A stretch of DNA of 64,000 bases from Frigidibacter sp. (GCF_030695035.1 NZ_JAUYTT010000014.1:1-64000); one strand, 5' to 3'; shown: positions 10,997 to 20,242, numbered from the stretch's first letter. Numbers and translations: made by a program. Notes: generated by a model not told the origin, from the letters alone.

Positions 10997-11836
10997 TTAG
11001 TGGGCCATGAACACCGGAACGTCGGTGCGTTCCAGCATGTTGCGGGTCGCGCCGCCCAGAATGGCCTCGCGGAAGCGCGAATGGCCATAGGCGCCCATCA
11101 CCAGCAGGTCGGCATCGACGTCGCGGGCGTGGCGGCACAGAACATCCGATACCCGCGGCATGGTCTTGGCCAGCACCGACACCTCGGCCTTGACGCCGTG
11201 GCGGGCCAGCCATTGTGACAGCGGGCCACCGGGATCCGACCGTTCGGCGCCATGCGCCGGCGGGTCGATGACCACGATGTTCACCAGATCGGCGGCCTTC
11301 AGCAGCGGCATCGCCGCGCGGGCGGCGTTCAGCGCCTCGGTGCTCTGGTTCCAGGCCAGGATCACGCGGCTGCCGACGCGGGCCGACAGCCCGGTTTCGG
11401 GCAGCACCAGCACCGGCGCGCCGCCTTCGAACAGCGCGGCCTCGACGATGGCCTCGGCGTCCTGGGTCTGGCCCTCGCCATAGGGTTTGCGCTGAACGCA
11501 CAGATCGGCAAAGCGCGCCCGCAGCGCCACCAGGCCGGCGAGGCCGCCCAGCTGTGCTACCGCGGCCTCGGCCGACCAGCGGATATCCTCGGCTGCCATG
11601 CGTTCGCGCACCGCGGCTTCGGCGGCCTCGGCGTCACGCTGCGCCCGCTCGATGGTCTCTTGATGGATGAAGGCGGTGGCGCCGGCATAGTAATAGCCAG
11701 TCTGGGTGCGGTCGATCCCAAGGCAGAAGATGTCCAGATGGGCATCCTCGCGCCGGGCGATATCCACTGCCGCGTTCAGCTGGGCCGCTGCGGCCTTGGC
11801 GTCGGTAACAATGGTCAGGATAGATTTATAGGCCAT
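10997..11836 (-). CDS. Tandem-domain universal stress protein
   Basis: This 279-aa cytoplasmic protein consists of two UspA-like domains. The second carries the ATP-binding signature G-x2-G-x9-G in GAYGHSRFREAILGG near the C-terminus; the first is degenerate in that region. Members next to cbb3 oxidase genes are common in this family of bacteria. The exact role is unknown. A perfect FNR box at 11906-11919 lies about 70 bp upstream of the ATG, with a weak -10 (TAAGAA, minus strand, about 11878-11883) at class II spacing. FnrL-dependent expression is therefore likely. Confidence 0.88.
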   Translation of the reverse strand: MAYKSILTIVTDAKAAAAQLNAAVDIARREDAHLDIFCLGIDRTQTGYYYAGATAFIHQETIERAQRDAEAAEAAVRERMAAEDIRWSAEAAVAQLGGLAGLVALRARFADLCVQRKPYGEGQTQDAEAIVEAALFEGGAPVLVLPETGLSARVGSRVILAWNQSTEALNAARAAMPLLKAADLVNIVVIDPPAHGAERSDPGGPLSQWLARHGVKAEVSVLAKTMPRVSDVLCRHARDVDADLLVMGAYGHSRFREAILGGATRNMLERTDVPVFMAH

Positions 11837-11905
11837 GCTGCGTCTCCCATGATGCTATTGTGCATGTCGCCGGGGCATTCTTACGCAGGCCGCCAGCGCA
11901 GCGCT

Positions 11906-11919
11906 TTGATGCGGATCAA
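11906..11919. promoter_or_regulatory. Perfect FNR box, usp/ccoN intergenic region
   Basis: TTGATGCGGATCAA matches the TTGAT-N4-ATCAA consensus exactly. Its centre is 32 bp from a weak minus-strand -10 sequence serving the stress-protein gene, the geometry of a class II FNR-activated promoter. It also lies about 134 bp upstream of the preferred ccoN start. Confidence 0.88.
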
Positions 11920-11937
11920 GGCGGTCCATGCGAAGAT

Positions 11938-11951
11938 TTGACACAGATCAA
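11938..11951. promoter_or_regulatory. Second FNR box, upstream of ccoN
   Basis: TTGACACAGATCAA has one mismatch to consensus. Its centre lies 32 bp from the first box, that is three helical turns. Class II spacing would put the ccoN transcription start near 11986, 61 bp before the ATG at 12047. The -10 there (about 11974-11979) is poor, as expected for an activator-dependent promoter. Confidence 0.82.
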
Positions 11952-12046
11952 GGCATCTTATGGGCCCTCAGCCCAGAAGCACAACAGTCTAAAAGACAGC
12001 TGTCGGCATGAGTCGGCCGCCGGGAAAAGACGAAGGGACGCAAGGA

Positions 12047-13648
12047 ATGTGGGATTACATCAAGCTGATCGCGCTTGGTGCTGTCGCGGTGCTGGCCGCG
12101 ATTGCCGCCAATTATGCGCGTGATCTGCCCTACATGGTTAACGCACTGACTGTCATGCTGGCGGCTTCGGTGACGTTTCTGTGGGTGCTGCGGAGCATGG
12201 GCGACGCACGGCCGGTGCTGGCCAATGAATATAACGACGGCGTGATTCGCGCCGGCGTGATCGCAACGTCGCTCTGGGGCGTGGTGGGCTTTCTGGCAGG
12301 GACGTTCATCGCGTTCCAGCTTGCGTTCCCCGACCTCAACTTCGGCTTTGCCGAAGGATACATGAACTTCGGCAAGCTGCGGCCGCTGCACACCTCGGCG
12401 GTGATCTTCGCCTTCGGTGGCAACGCGCTGCTGATGTCCTCGTTCTACGTGGTGCAGCGCACCTCGGCGGCACGGCTGTGGGGCGGCAACCTCGCATGGT
12501 TCGTGTTCTGGGGGTACAACCTGTTCATCGTGCTGGCCGCGACCGGCTACATCCTCGGCGCCACGCAGTCCAAGGAATATGCCGAGCCGGAATGGTATGT
12601 GGATATCTGGCTCACCATTGTCTGGGTCGCCTATCTCGCCGTGTTCATGGGCACGCTGCTCAAGCGCCGCGAAAAGCACATCTACGTTGCCAACTGGTTC
12701 TACCTGTCCTTCATCGTGACCATCGCGATGCTGCATATCGTGAACAACCTCGCCATTCCGGTCTCCGTCTTCGGGTCCAAATCGGTGCAGCTGTTCGCCG
12801 GCGTGCAAGATGCGATGACCCAGTGGTGGTATGGCCATAACGCGGTGGGTTTCTTCCTGACCGCCGGCTTCCTGGGCATGATGTACTACTTCGTGCCGAA
12901 GCAGGCTGAACGTCCGGTGTTCAGCTACAAGCTGTCGATCATCCACTTCTGGGCGCTGATCTTCCTGTATATCTGGGCCGGTCCGCACCACCTGCACTAC
13001 ACCGCCCTGCCTGACTGGGCGGCGACGCTTGGCATGGTGTTCTCGATCATGCTGTGGATGCCCTCTTGGGGCGGCATGATCAACGGCCTGATGACGCTGT
13101 CGGGCGCCTGGGACAAGCTGCGCACCGACCCGATCATCCGCATGATGGTCGTCTCCATCGGCTTCTACGGCATGTCGACCTTCGAAGGCCCGATGATGTC
13201 GATCAAGGCGGTCAACAGCCTGTCGCACTACACCGACTGGACCATCGGCCACGTCCATTCCGGCGCCCTTGGCTGGAACGGCATGATCACCTTCGGCACG
13301 CTCTACTTCCTGGTACCGCGCCTGTGGAACCGCGAACGGCTGTACAGCCTGTCGCTTGTTTCCTGGCACTTCTGGCTGGCGACCATCGGCATCGTTCTCT
13401 ACGCCTCGTCGATGTGGGTCACCGGGATCATGGAGGGCCTGATGTGGCGCGAAGTGGACAGCCAGGGCTTCCTCGTGAACGCCTTTGCCGACACGGTGTC
13501 CGCCAAATTCCCGATGTATGTGGTGCGCGGTCTGGGCGGGGTCCTCTACCTCGCGGGCGGTGTCATCATGGTCTACAACCTCTGGGCCACCGTTGCCAGA
13601 CAGCCGGCCCGCTCGGCCAATGTCTCGGCCGCGGTTCCCGCTGAATAA
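12047..13648 (+). CDS. ccoN: cbb3-type cytochrome c oxidase subunit I
   Basis: This is the catalytic haem b / haem b3-CuB subunit of the high-affinity terminal oxidase in the inner membrane. It has about 12 hydrophobic segments and conserved His-rich stretches such as [15 protein letters not shown]. The track start at 12008 adds 13 non-hydrophobic residues. ATG 12047 gives the family N-terminus MWDYIKL, is preceded by AAGGGA and AAGGA, and yields 533 aa. It heads ccoNOQP; ccoO starts 15 bp downstream. FnrL control is expected from the two upstream boxes. Confidence 0.96.
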   Translation: MWDYIKLIALGAVAVLAAIAANYARDLPYMVNALTVMLAASVTFLWVLRSMGDARPVLANEYNDGVIRAGVIATSLWGVVGFLAGTFIAFQLAFPDLNFGFAEGYMNFGKLRPLHTSAVIFAFGGNALLMSSFYVVQRTSAARLWGGNLAWFVFWGYNLFIVLAATGYILGATQSKEYAEPEWYVDIWLTIVWVAYLAVFMGTLLKRREKHIYVANWFYLSFIVTIAMLHIVNNLAIPVSVFGSKSVQLFAGVQDAMTQWWYGHNAVGFFLTAGFLGMMYYFVPKQAERPVFSYKLSIIHFWALIFLYIWAGPHHLHYTALPDWAATLGMVFSIMLWMPSWGGMINGLMTLSGAWDKLRTDPIIRMMVVSIGFYGMSTFEGPMMSIKAVNSLSHYTDWTIGHVHSGALGWNGMITFGTLYFLVPRLWNRERLYSLSLVSWHFWLATIGIVLYASSMWVTGIMEGLMWREVDSQGFLVNAFADTVSAKFPMYVVRGLGGVLYLAGGVIMVYNLWATVARQPARSANVSAAVPAE

Positions 13649-13663
13649 GGGAGGCACAGAACC

Positions 13664-14389
13664 ATGGCTTTTCTAGACAAACATGCGATCCTCGAGAAGA
13701 ACGCCTCCCTGCTGATGGTCGGCTCGCTTCTGGTGGTGTCGATCGGCGGCATCGTCGAGATCGCACCGCTGTTCTACCTTGAGAACACCATCGAGAAGGT
13801 GGAAGGGGTTCGCCCCTACACCCCGCTGGAGCTGACCGGGCGCGACATCTACATCCGCGAAGGCTGCTATGTGTGCCACAGCCAGATGATCCGTCCGATG
13901 CGTGACGAGGTCGAACGCTATGGCCATTACAGCCTTGCGGCGGAATCGATGTACGACCATCCGTTCCAATGGGGATCAAAGCGGACGGGGCCTGACCTCG
14001 CCCGCGTCGGTGGCCGTTATTCCGACGAATGGCATGTCGATCACCTGACCGACCCGCAATCGGTGGTGCCGGAATCGGTGATGCCGAAATACGGCTTCCT
14101 GTCGAACCGTCTGATCGAGCCGACCTATATCGAAGACCTGTTGAGCACGCACCGCATGGTGGGTGTCCCCTACAGTTCCGAGATGATCGAGGCGGCGAAG
14201 GCCGACTTCGTGGCCCAGGCCGATCCGAACAGCGACTATGACGGGCTGCAGGAACGCTATCCGGGCGCCAAGGTGTCGAACTACGACGGGGCGCCCGGCG
14301 TGACAGAGATGGATGCGCTGATCGCCTATCTTCAGGTGTTGGGCACGATGGTCGACTTCTCGACCTTCACGCCTGACGCAAGCCGGTAG
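13664..14389 (+). CDS. ccoO: cbb3-type cytochrome c oxidase subunit II (mono-haem)
   Basis: This 241-aa membrane-anchored mono-haem cytochrome c has one N-terminal transmembrane helix (about residues 14-33) and a periplasmic domain. Haem binds at C68-Y-V-C71-H72, within the family motif [14 protein letters not shown]. It passes electrons from CcoP or soluble donors to CcoN. A GGGAGG Shine-Dalgarno lies just upstream, and ccoQ begins 9 bp after the stop. Confidence 0.96.
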   Translation: MAFLDKHAILEKNASLLMVGSLLVVSIGGIVEIAPLFYLENTIEKVEGVRPYTPLELTGRDIYIREGCYVCHSQMIRPMRDEVERYGHYSLAAESMYDHPFQWGSKRTGPDLARVGGRYSDEWHVDHLTDPQSVVPESVMPKYGFLSNRLIEPTYIEDLLSTHRMVGVPYSSEMIEAAKADFVAQADPNSDYDGLQERYPGAKVSNYDGAPGVTEMDALIAYLQVLGTMVDFSTFTPDASR

Positions 14390-14398
14390 GGGGGCGTC

Positions 14399-14638
14399 AT
14401 GAACTATCACATCCTTCGGGAGTTCGCCGACAGCTGGGCGCTTCTCGCGCTGACGCTGTTCTTTGTGGGTGTCGTGGTCTGGGCCTTCCGGCCCGGCAGC
14501 TCGAAGATCTACAAGGACACCGCCAACATCCCGTTCCGCAATGAAGACCGACCCGCCTGTGCCGGCACCTGCGCCGACTGCGGTTGCGACGGCACCGACA
14601 AGGCCAGCGGTGCCACGTTCAAGGAGGCGTGGAAATGA
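14399..14638 (+). CDS. ccoQ: cbb3-type oxidase subunit CcoQ with Cys-rich tail
   Basis: This small 79-aa subunit stabilises the complex and has a single transmembrane helix (about residues 12-30). The [19 protein letters not shown] segment is the usual CcoQ C-terminal region. The protein then continues with an unusual tail containing C54, C58, C61 and C63 (C-x3-C-x2-C-x-C), which could bind a metal; I do not recall this from characterised CcoQ. The stop overlaps the ccoP start (ATGA). Confidence 0.9.
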   Translation: MNYHILREFADSWALLALTLFFVGVVVWAFRPGSSKIYKDTANIPFRNEDRPACAGTCADCGCDGTDKASGATFKEAWK

Positions 14639-15504
14639 CCAAGAGACCTGTGAAAGCCAAGGAAGAGGTCGGAACCACCGGCCATAGCTGGGATGGCATC
14701 GAGGAACTGAACAACCCGCTTCCGCGCTGGTGGCTCTGGACCTTCTATGCCTGCATCGTCTGGGCGCTGCTCTACACCATCGCCTATCCGGCCTGGCCGG
14801 GGCTGACCAAGGCGACCCCGGGCCTGCTGGGCCACTCGACCCGCGCCGATGTCGCGGCCGAGATCGGGCGCTTCGAGGCGGCGAATGCCCCCATCGAAGC
14901 CAAGCTGGTCGCCGCCGATCTGACCGCGATCAGCGCCGATCCGGAACTGGCCAACTACACCCAGAATGCCGGGGGCGCGGTCTTCCGCACATGGTGCGCG
15001 CAGTGCCACGGCTCGGGCGCGGCGGGCGCGGTGGGCTATCCGAACCTGCTGGACAACGACTGGCTGTGGGGTGGGGGGATCGAGGACATCCACCTGACCG
15101 TGACCCACGGCATCCGCAACAATGAGGACGGCGACGCCCGCTACTCGCAGATGCCGGCCTTCGGCACCGACGAGCTGCTGGAACCGGCGCAGATTGACGC
15201 GGTGGTCCAGCATGTGATGGCAATCTCGGGGCAAGAGCATGATGCGGCGCTTGCGACCGAGGGCGCGACGGTGTTCGCCGAAAACTGCGCGGCCTGCCAC
15301 CTGGAAGACGGCACCGGCGACCGTGCCCAGGGCGCGCCGAACCTGACCGACGCGATCTGGCTCTATGGCGGCGATGTCGCCAGCCTGACCCAGACGGTGA
15401 ACAATGCCCGCTTTGGCGTGATGCCGAACTGGAGCACCCGCCTTTCGGAAGCCGAAATCCGGGCCGTGGCCTCTTATGTGCACGGGCTGGGCGGCGGCGA
15501 ATAA
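14635..15504 (+). CDS. ccoP: cbb3-type cytochrome c oxidase subunit III (di-haem)
   Basis: This 289-aa di-haem cytochrome c has an N-terminal membrane anchor (about residues 32-52). Its two haem sites are C121-A-Q-C124-H125 and C218-A-A-C221-H222. It is the entry point for electrons into the oxidase. The track start at 14584 is replaced by ATG 14635, which overlaps the ccoQ stop and has AAGGAGG 7 nt upstream. The N-terminus [21 protein letters not shown] is typical. Confidence 0.96.
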   Translation: MTKRPVKAKEEVGTTGHSWDGIEELNNPLPRWWLWTFYACIVWALLYTIAYPAWPGLTKATPGLLGHSTRADVAAEIGRFEAANAPIEAKLVAADLTAISADPELANYTQNAGGAVFRTWCAQCHGSGAAGAVGYPNLLDNDWLWGGGIEDIHLTVTHGIRNNEDGDARYSQMPAFGTDELLEPAQIDAVVQHVMAISGQEHDAALATEGATVFAENCAACHLEDGTGDRAQGAPNLTDAIWLYGGDVASLTQTVNNARFGVMPNWSTRLSEAEIRAVASYVHGLGGGE

Positions 15505-15530
15505 GCCCGCCGGCCAGAACGCAGATCTTT

Positions 15531-15552
15531 CGGGGGGCCTTCGGGCCCCCCG
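15531..15552 (+). terminator. Hairpin after ccoNOQP
   Basis: A 9-bp perfect stem CGGGGGGCC / GGCCCCCCG is closed by a TTCG tetraloop, 27 bp after the ccoP stop. No U-run follows, so it may act as a transcript 3'-end stabiliser or a weak terminator. Confidence 0.6.
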
Positions 15553-15641
15553 TCTGCATTTCGGACTTCGCATCCCGCGCGGGCCTGCTGCATCGTGCCG
15601 CACCCGGCAGCGGCCGATACAGGCCCCACCCCGGCCGCGGT

Positions 15642-15655
15642 TTGATCCACGTCAA
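15642..15655. promoter_or_regulatory. Distal FNR-type box upstream of ccoG
   Basis: TTGATCCACGTCAA has one mismatch to the FNR consensus. It lies 237 bp before the ccoG start codon, too far to be the class II site for the promoter at 15854. It may be accessory, or serve a second upstream promoter. Confidence 0.6.
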
Positions 15656-15817
15656 GGTAGTCCGGTTTGTTGAGGTCTACCCAAGCTGTGACCGAGGCGG
15701 AAACGCCCTGTGTCATGGCACCGGCTCCCCGTCCTGTTCGCGCGTTTCCTGGGGGTGCCGGTGCCATTCCTTTCCGGCGGGATGGTCCGGTATTCATGTA
15801 TCGCCGGTCTGCCTTTT

Positions 15818-15859
15818 TTGACGCAGGTCAAAGCCCGGCGCGAGCGGCTATCTTACAAT
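15818..15859 (+). promoter_or_regulatory. FNR-dependent ccoGHIS promoter
   Basis: TTGACGCAGGTCAA (15818-15831) is a symmetric FNR-like box with two consensus changes. TACAAT (15854-15859), a 5/6 match to a -10 hexamer, is centred 32 bp downstream. That is the spacing expected when FNR sits at about -41.5, and predicts a transcription start near 15866, 27 nt before the GTG start of ccoG. Confidence 0.8.
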
Positions 15860-15892
15860 CAACAACAACCAGTCCGCCAACGGAGATCAACC

Positions 15893-17323
15893 GTGAGCTC
15901 TTCCGACCAACCCGCCAGCCTTTATGCCGCGCGCGAACCGATCTTTCCGCGCCGCGTGAAGGGCCGATTCCGCAACCTGAAATGGGTGCTGCTCGCGGTG
16001 ATGCTGGGCATCTACTACGTCACGCCCTGGATCCGCTGGGACCGGGGGCCGGGGATGCCCGATCAGGCGGTGTTGATCGACATGGCGAACCGGCGGTTCT
16101 TCGCCTTCATGATCGAGATCTGGCCGCACGAATTCTACTTCGTCGCGGGCCTGCTGATCATGGCAGGGCTTGGTCTCTTCCTGTTTACCTCGGCGCTTGG
16201 CCGGGTGTGGTGCGGCTATGCCTGCCCGCAGACGGTCTGGACCGATCTCTACATCCTGGTGGAGCGATGGGTGGAAGGCGACCGAAACGCCCGGGTCCGG
16301 CTGTTCAACCAGAAATGGAACGCCCACAAGGCGCGGCTGCGGCTGACCAAATGGACCCTCTGGCTGCTGATCGGCCTCGCCACCGGCGGCGCCTGGGTGT
16401 TCTACTTCACCGATGCGCCGACTCTTCTGGGGAACCTGCTGATCGGGCAGGCGCATCCGGCAGCTTATATCACCATCCTCGTGCTGACGCTGACGACCTT
16501 CATCTTTGGCGGCTTCGCCCGCGAACAGATCTGCATCTATGCCTGCCCCTGGCCGCGGATTCAGGCCGCGATGATGGATGAAGACACCATCACCGTCGCT
16601 TACCGCGAATGGCGGGGCGAGCCGCGCGGCAAGCTGAAGAGGGCAGTGGGCACCGACGATCCGGCAGGCGATTGCATCGACTGCATGGCCTGCGTCAACG
16701 TTTGCCCGATGGGCATCGACATCCGCAACGGCCAGCAACTGGAATGCATCACCTGCGCGCTGTGCATCGACGCCTGCGACGAGGTGATGGACAAGATCGG
16801 CAAGCCGCGCGGCCTGATCGACTATCTGGCGCTGAAGGACGAAGCGGCCGAACGGGCCGGTGCCCATCCCAAGCATATCTGGAAACATATCTTCCGTGTG
16901 CGCACGATGGTCTATACCGTGCTCTGGGCTGGCATCGGCATCGGGCTGGTGGTGGCGCTGTTCATGCGCTCGCCCTTCGACGTGAACGTGACGCCAGAGC
17001 GGAACCCGGTCTACGTGACGCTGTCCGACGGCTCGATCCGCAATACCTATGAGGTGCGCCTGCGCAACAAGCAGGGCGGCGAGCGGGATTTCGTGATAAC
17101 GGTGGAGGGCGATCCGGCGCTGGTGACCACGGTCGAGGGCAATGACGGCACCGTGGTGACCGTCGCCGCCGATGAACTGGGCACCACCCGCCTCTATGTG
17201 GTGGCGCCTGCGGGGTCGGAGCCTGCGCTTGCGGAGCGCACGCCGCTGACAATCTGGATCGAAGATACCGACAGCCGCGACCGTGTCGGCATCCACACGA
17301 TCTTCAACGGGAAAGGGCAGTGA
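15893..17323 (+). CDS. ccoG: cbb3 oxidase assembly ferredoxin CcoG (RdxB/FixG)
   Basis: This 476-aa membrane protein has several transmembrane segments and a cytoplasmic-facing 2x[4Fe-4S] ferredoxin domain (CIDCMACVNVCPMG, CITCALCIDACDEV). Additional CGYACPQTVW and CIYACPWPR motifs in the membrane part are family hallmarks. It reduces copper during cbb3 assembly in the current model for this family. The track start 15710 is wrong: GTG 15893 is preceded by GGAGA at 8-nt spacing and matches the family length. A C-terminal Ig-like domain (about residues 370-470) is present. ccoH follows after 1 bp. Confidence 0.94.
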   Translation: MSSSDQPASLYAAREPIFPRRVKGRFRNLKWVLLAVMLGIYYVTPWIRWDRGPGMPDQAVLIDMANRRFFAFMIEIWPHEFYFVAGLLIMAGLGLFLFTSALGRVWCGYACPQTVWTDLYILVERWVEGDRNARVRLFNQKWNAHKARLRLTKWTLWLLIGLATGGAWVFYFTDAPTLLGNLLIGQAHPAAYITILVLTLTTFIFGGFAREQICIYACPWPRIQAAMMDEDTITVAYREWRGEPRGKLKRAVGTDDPAGDCIDCMACVNVCPMGIDIRNGQQLECITCALCIDACDEVMDKIGKPRGLIDYLALKDEAAERAGAHPKHIWKHIFRVRTMVYTVLWAGIGIGLVVALFMRSPFDVNVTPERNPVYVTLSDGSIRNTYEVRLRNKQGGERDFVITVEGDPALVTTVEGNDGTVVTVAADELGTTRLYVVAPAGSEPALAERTPLTIWIEDTDSRDRVGIHTIFNGKGQ

Positions 17324-17324
17324 C

Positions 17325-17813
17325 ATGAGCAATGTACAAGGACGCGCGCCGGACGGAGGCCGCCCGCTGACCGGGCGCAAGGTGCTGGCCATCGTCGTCA
17401 GCGCCTTCGCGCTGATCATCGGGGTCAATGTCTATATGGCGTTTCAGGCGGTCAGCACCTTCCCGGGTCTGGAGGTCAAGAACTCCTATGTCGCCAGCCA
17501 GACCTTCGACGCCGACCGCGCCGCGCAGGAATCGCTCGGCTGGCAGGTCACGCATGAATATGGCGCCGATGGCGTGCTCAGCCTGGTGATGCGCGATGCT
17601 CAGGGCCTGCCCGCGCCGGTGAAATCGCTGTCGGTGATCGTCGGGCGTACTACCTATGCCCGCGATGACCGGGTGCTGGATCTGGTCTATACCGGCGGGA
17701 TCTATACCGCCAAGCTGGACCTGGAGCCGGGGAACTGGCTGCTGCACCTCGATGCGACCTCTGCCGATGGCATCGCGTTCCGCCAGCGCTACGACATGTT
17801 CGTGAACGGATAA
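17325..17813 (+). CDS. ccoH: cbb3 oxidase assembly protein CcoH (FixH)
   Basis: This 162-aa protein has a single transmembrane segment (about residues 18-40, KVLAIVVSAFALIIGVNVYM) and a periplasmic FixH domain. It is needed for stable cbb3 assembly and may be a loosely bound subunit. The start was moved from 17283 to ATG 17325, which follows GAAAGGG and the ccoG stop. ccoI begins 5 bp after its stop. Confidence 0.92.
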   Translation: MSNVQGRAPDGGRPLTGRKVLAIVVSAFALIIGVNVYMAFQAVSTFPGLEVKNSYVASQTFDADRAAQESLGWQVTHEYGADGVLSLVMRDAQGLPAPVKSLSVIVGRTTYARDDRVLDLVYTGGIYTAKLDLEPGNWLLHLDATSADGIAFRQRYDMFVNG

Positions 17814-17818
17814 TCCCG

Positions 17819-19999
17819 ATGGACGTCCCCGCCGCCTCTGCCTGCCCCGCCTGCCTTGCCGCCCCCTCGGCAGAGCGCATTGCCGCCGCCGCCGCGCCCA
17901 AGGACGCCCGGCTGTTCCTGTCGCTGCCCACCGCCCATTGCGCCGTCTGCATCTCCGATGTGGAACGCGCGCTGGCGGCAGAGCCGGGGGTGCGGACCGC
18001 ACGGGTGAACCTGACGCTGAAGCGCGTCGCGGTCGAGGCGGACCCCGAGGTGACGGCAGAGCGGCTGGTCGCCGTGTTGGACCGCATCGGCTATGAGGCG
18101 CATGAACTCGACCCCGGCACGCTGATGGTGACCGAGACGGACCGGCGCGGCCGCGATCTGCTGATGCGGATCGGCGTGTCCGGCTTTGCGATGATGAACG
18201 TGATGCTGCTCTCGGTCGCCGTCTGGTCGGGGGCCGAGGATGCGACGCGCGATCTGTTCCACTGGATTTCCGCTGCCATCGCGTTGCCGACCGTTGTCTT
18301 TGCCGGGCAGCCGTTCTTCTCCAGCGCCTGGACGGCGCTGAAGGCCGGGCGGCTTGGCATGGATGTGCCGATCAGCCTTGCGCTGATCCTCGCCTCGGCG
18401 ATCTCGGTCTATGAGACGATGCATTCCGGCCATCACGCCTATTTCGATGCGGCGGTGATGCTGTCCTTCTTCCTGCTGGTCGGGCGCTATCTGGACTACC
18501 GCACCCGCGCCGCAGCCCGCTCTGCCGCCGAGGAACTGGCGGCGCTGGAAGTGCCACGCGCCGTTGTCTTGCGCGACGGCGCCGAGGTGACGGTGCCGGT
18601 GGCCGAGATTGCGGTGGACGACCTGGTTCTGGTGCGCCCTGGCGCTCGGATGCCGGTGGATGGCACCGTGACCCACGGCAGCAGCGAGGTTGACCGCTCC
18701 TTGCTGACCGGCGAGAGCCTGCCCGCCTGGGCCGGCATCGGCAGCGTGGTTCTGGCGGGCGAAGTCAACCTGACCGGGCCGTTGACGGTGCAGGTTACCG
18801 CCGCGGGCCGCGATACCAGCCTGCACCGCATGGCCGATCTGGTGGCGATGGCCGAAAGCGCCCGCAACCGCTACACCTCGCTCGCCGACCGTGCGGCGCG
18901 GCTGTATTCGCCGGGCGTGCATATCCTCGCCTTCGGGTCGTTCCTCGGCTGGATGCAGATCACCGGCGGCGACGTGCGCGTTGCGCTTAACATCGCCGCG
19001 GCGGTGCTGATCATCACCTGCCCCTGCGCGCTTGGCCTCGCAGTGCCGGCGGTCGTGACGGCGGCCAGTGGCAAGCTGTTCCGCAAGGGCCTGCTGATCA
19101 AGGACAGCACCGCGCTGGAGCGTCTGGCCGAGGTGGATACCGTCGTCTTCGACAAGACCGGCACCCTGACGATGGGCGCGCCGGAACCCGTCAACCTCGC
19201 CGATCTGCCCGATGCGGCGGTGGAGGTTGCGGCGGCGCTGGCCGGCGCCTCCTCTCACCCCTTGGCCCGTGCGCTGGCGGATGCCGCGCGCGCCGCTGGT
19301 ATCCGCCCCGCCAACGTCACGGATCTGCACGAGGTGCCCGGCTACGGCATCGAAGGCCAATGGCGCGGGCAGGTGGTGCGACTTGGCCGGGCGATCTGGG
19401 TCGGGGCCGAGGCGGGCAGCATCACTGCGACCCATCTGAAGATCGGCACCGCCGCGCCACTGTCTGTCGCCTTCGCCGACCGCCTGCGCCCGGGCGCGGC
19501 CGAGGCTGTCGCCGCCTTCCAGAAGCAGGGCAAGGCCGTGCATCTGATCTCGGGCGACGTGGCCGGCGCGGTGGGCGATCTCGCGGGCCGTCTGGGCATC
19601 GAGCATTGGCAGGCCGAGGCTTTGCCCGCCGACAAGGTCGCGCTGATCGCCGAGCTGGCGGCGCAGGGCCGCAAGGTGCTGATGGTCGGTGACGGTCTGA
19701 ACGATACTGCGGCGCTGGCCGCGGCCCATGCCTCGATCTCGCCCGCCTCGGCGCTGGATGCGGCGCGCGCTGCGTCTGACATCGTGCTGCTGGGAACCGA
19801 TCTGTCCCCCGTGGCCGAGGCGGTTCGCGTCGCCGTGAAGGCCCGGCGGCGGATAAAGGAGAACTTTGCCATCTCGCTGCTGTATAACGTGGTGGCAGTG
19901 CCGATCGCGATTGTGGGGCTGGCGACGCCGCTGGCCGCAGCGCTGGCGATGTCGCTGTCGTCGATCACCGTCTCGCTGAACGCACTGCGGCTGAAATAA
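17819..19999 (+). CDS. ccoI: Copper-transporting P1B-type ATPase CcoI (FixI)
   Basis: This 726-aa ATPase is thought to pump copper across the inner membrane for insertion into CcoN. It has an N-terminal CPAC pair (C9, C12), one HMA-like domain with C41-A-V-C44, and eight predicted membrane segments including the metal site TCPCALG. The phosphorylation motif DKTGTLT and hinge GDGLNDTAAL are present. It is more divergent than the CopA at 38234 and belongs to the slow CcoI/CopA2 branch by context. Confidence 0.94.
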   Translation: MDVPAASACPACLAAPSAERIAAAAAPKDARLFLSLPTAHCAVCISDVERALAAEPGVRTARVNLTLKRVAVEADPEVTAERLVAVLDRIGYEAHELDPGTLMVTETDRRGRDLLMRIGVSGFAMMNVMLLSVAVWSGAEDATRDLFHWISAAIALPTVVFAGQPFFSSAWTALKAGRLGMDVPISLALILASAISVYETMHSGHHAYFDAAVMLSFFLLVGRYLDYRTRAAARSAAEELAALEVPRAVVLRDGAEVTVPVAEIAVDDLVLVRPGARMPVDGTVTHGSSEVDRSLLTGESLPAWAGIGSVVLAGEVNLTGPLTVQVTAAGRDTSLHRMADLVAMAESARNRYTSLADRAARLYSPGVHILAFGSFLGWMQITGGDVRVALNIAAAVLIITCPCALGLAVPAVVTAASGKLFRKGLLIKDSTALERLAEVDTVVFDKTGTLTMGAPEPVNLADLPDAAVEVAAALAGASSHPLARALADAARAAGIRPANVTDLHEVPGYGIEGQWRGQVVRLGRAIWVGAEAGSITATHLKIGTAAPLSVAFADRLRPGAAEAVAAFQKQGKAVHLISGDVAGAVGDLAGRLGIEHWQAEALPADKVALIAELAAQGRKVLMVGDGLNDTAALAAAHASISPASALDAARAASDIVLLGTDLSPVAEAVRVAVKARRRIKENFAISLLYNVVAVPIAIVGLATPLAAALAMSLSSITVSLNALRLK

Positions 20000-20009
20000 G
20001 GACCCCCCT

Positions 20010-20168
20010 ATGAACATGCTTGCCTATCTGATCCCGATCTCGCTTGGCCTTGGCGGGCTGGGGCTGGCGGCGTTCTTCTGGTCGCTCAAGGACCGGCAGT
20101 ATGATGATCCGAAGGGGGACTCGCAGCGCATCTTGTCAACCGAATGGGACGATCAGCCCAAGCCCTGA
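20010..20168 (+). CDS. ccoS: cbb3 oxidase maturation protein CcoS (FixS)
   Basis: This 52-aa ORF is absent from the supplied track because it is too short. It starts at ATG 20010, 10 bp after ccoI, and ends TGA 20166-20168. It contains one transmembrane helix (LIPISLGLGGLGLAAFFW) followed by the family signature SLKDRQYDDPKGDSQRIL. CcoS is needed for cofactor insertion into cbb3 oxidase and is the last gene of ccoGHIS. A hairpin follows at 20192. Confidence 0.93.
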   Translation: MNMLAYLIPISLGLGGLGLAAFFWSLKDRQYDDPKGDSQRILSTEWDDQPKP

Positions 20169-20191
20169 GTTACCGGGCTGCCTGAAATGCA

Positions 20192-20217
20192 AAGGCCGCG
20201 CCCTGGGGCGCGGCCTT
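20192..20217. terminator. Terminator between ccoS and the carboxypeptidase gene
   Basis: An 11-bp perfect stem AAGGCCGCGCC / GGCGCGGCCTT encloses a CTGG loop. It lies 23 bp after ccoS and 25 bp beyond the stop of the convergent gene, with T-rich sequence on both outer sides, so it is probably bidirectional. Confidence 0.85.
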
Positions 20218-20242
20218 GTTGTTTGTGTGGGACGGCAGACCT

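Larger units (their letters stand above)
15505..15892. other. ccoP-ccoG intergenic region (no gene)
   Basis: These 388 bp contain a strong hairpin directly after ccoP, two FNR-type boxes 176 bp apart and a good -10 element before ccoG. I see no credible ORF; the long track ORFs crossing here are out-of-frame extensions of ccoG. The layout indicates that ccoGHIS has its own promoter. Confidence 0.7.
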
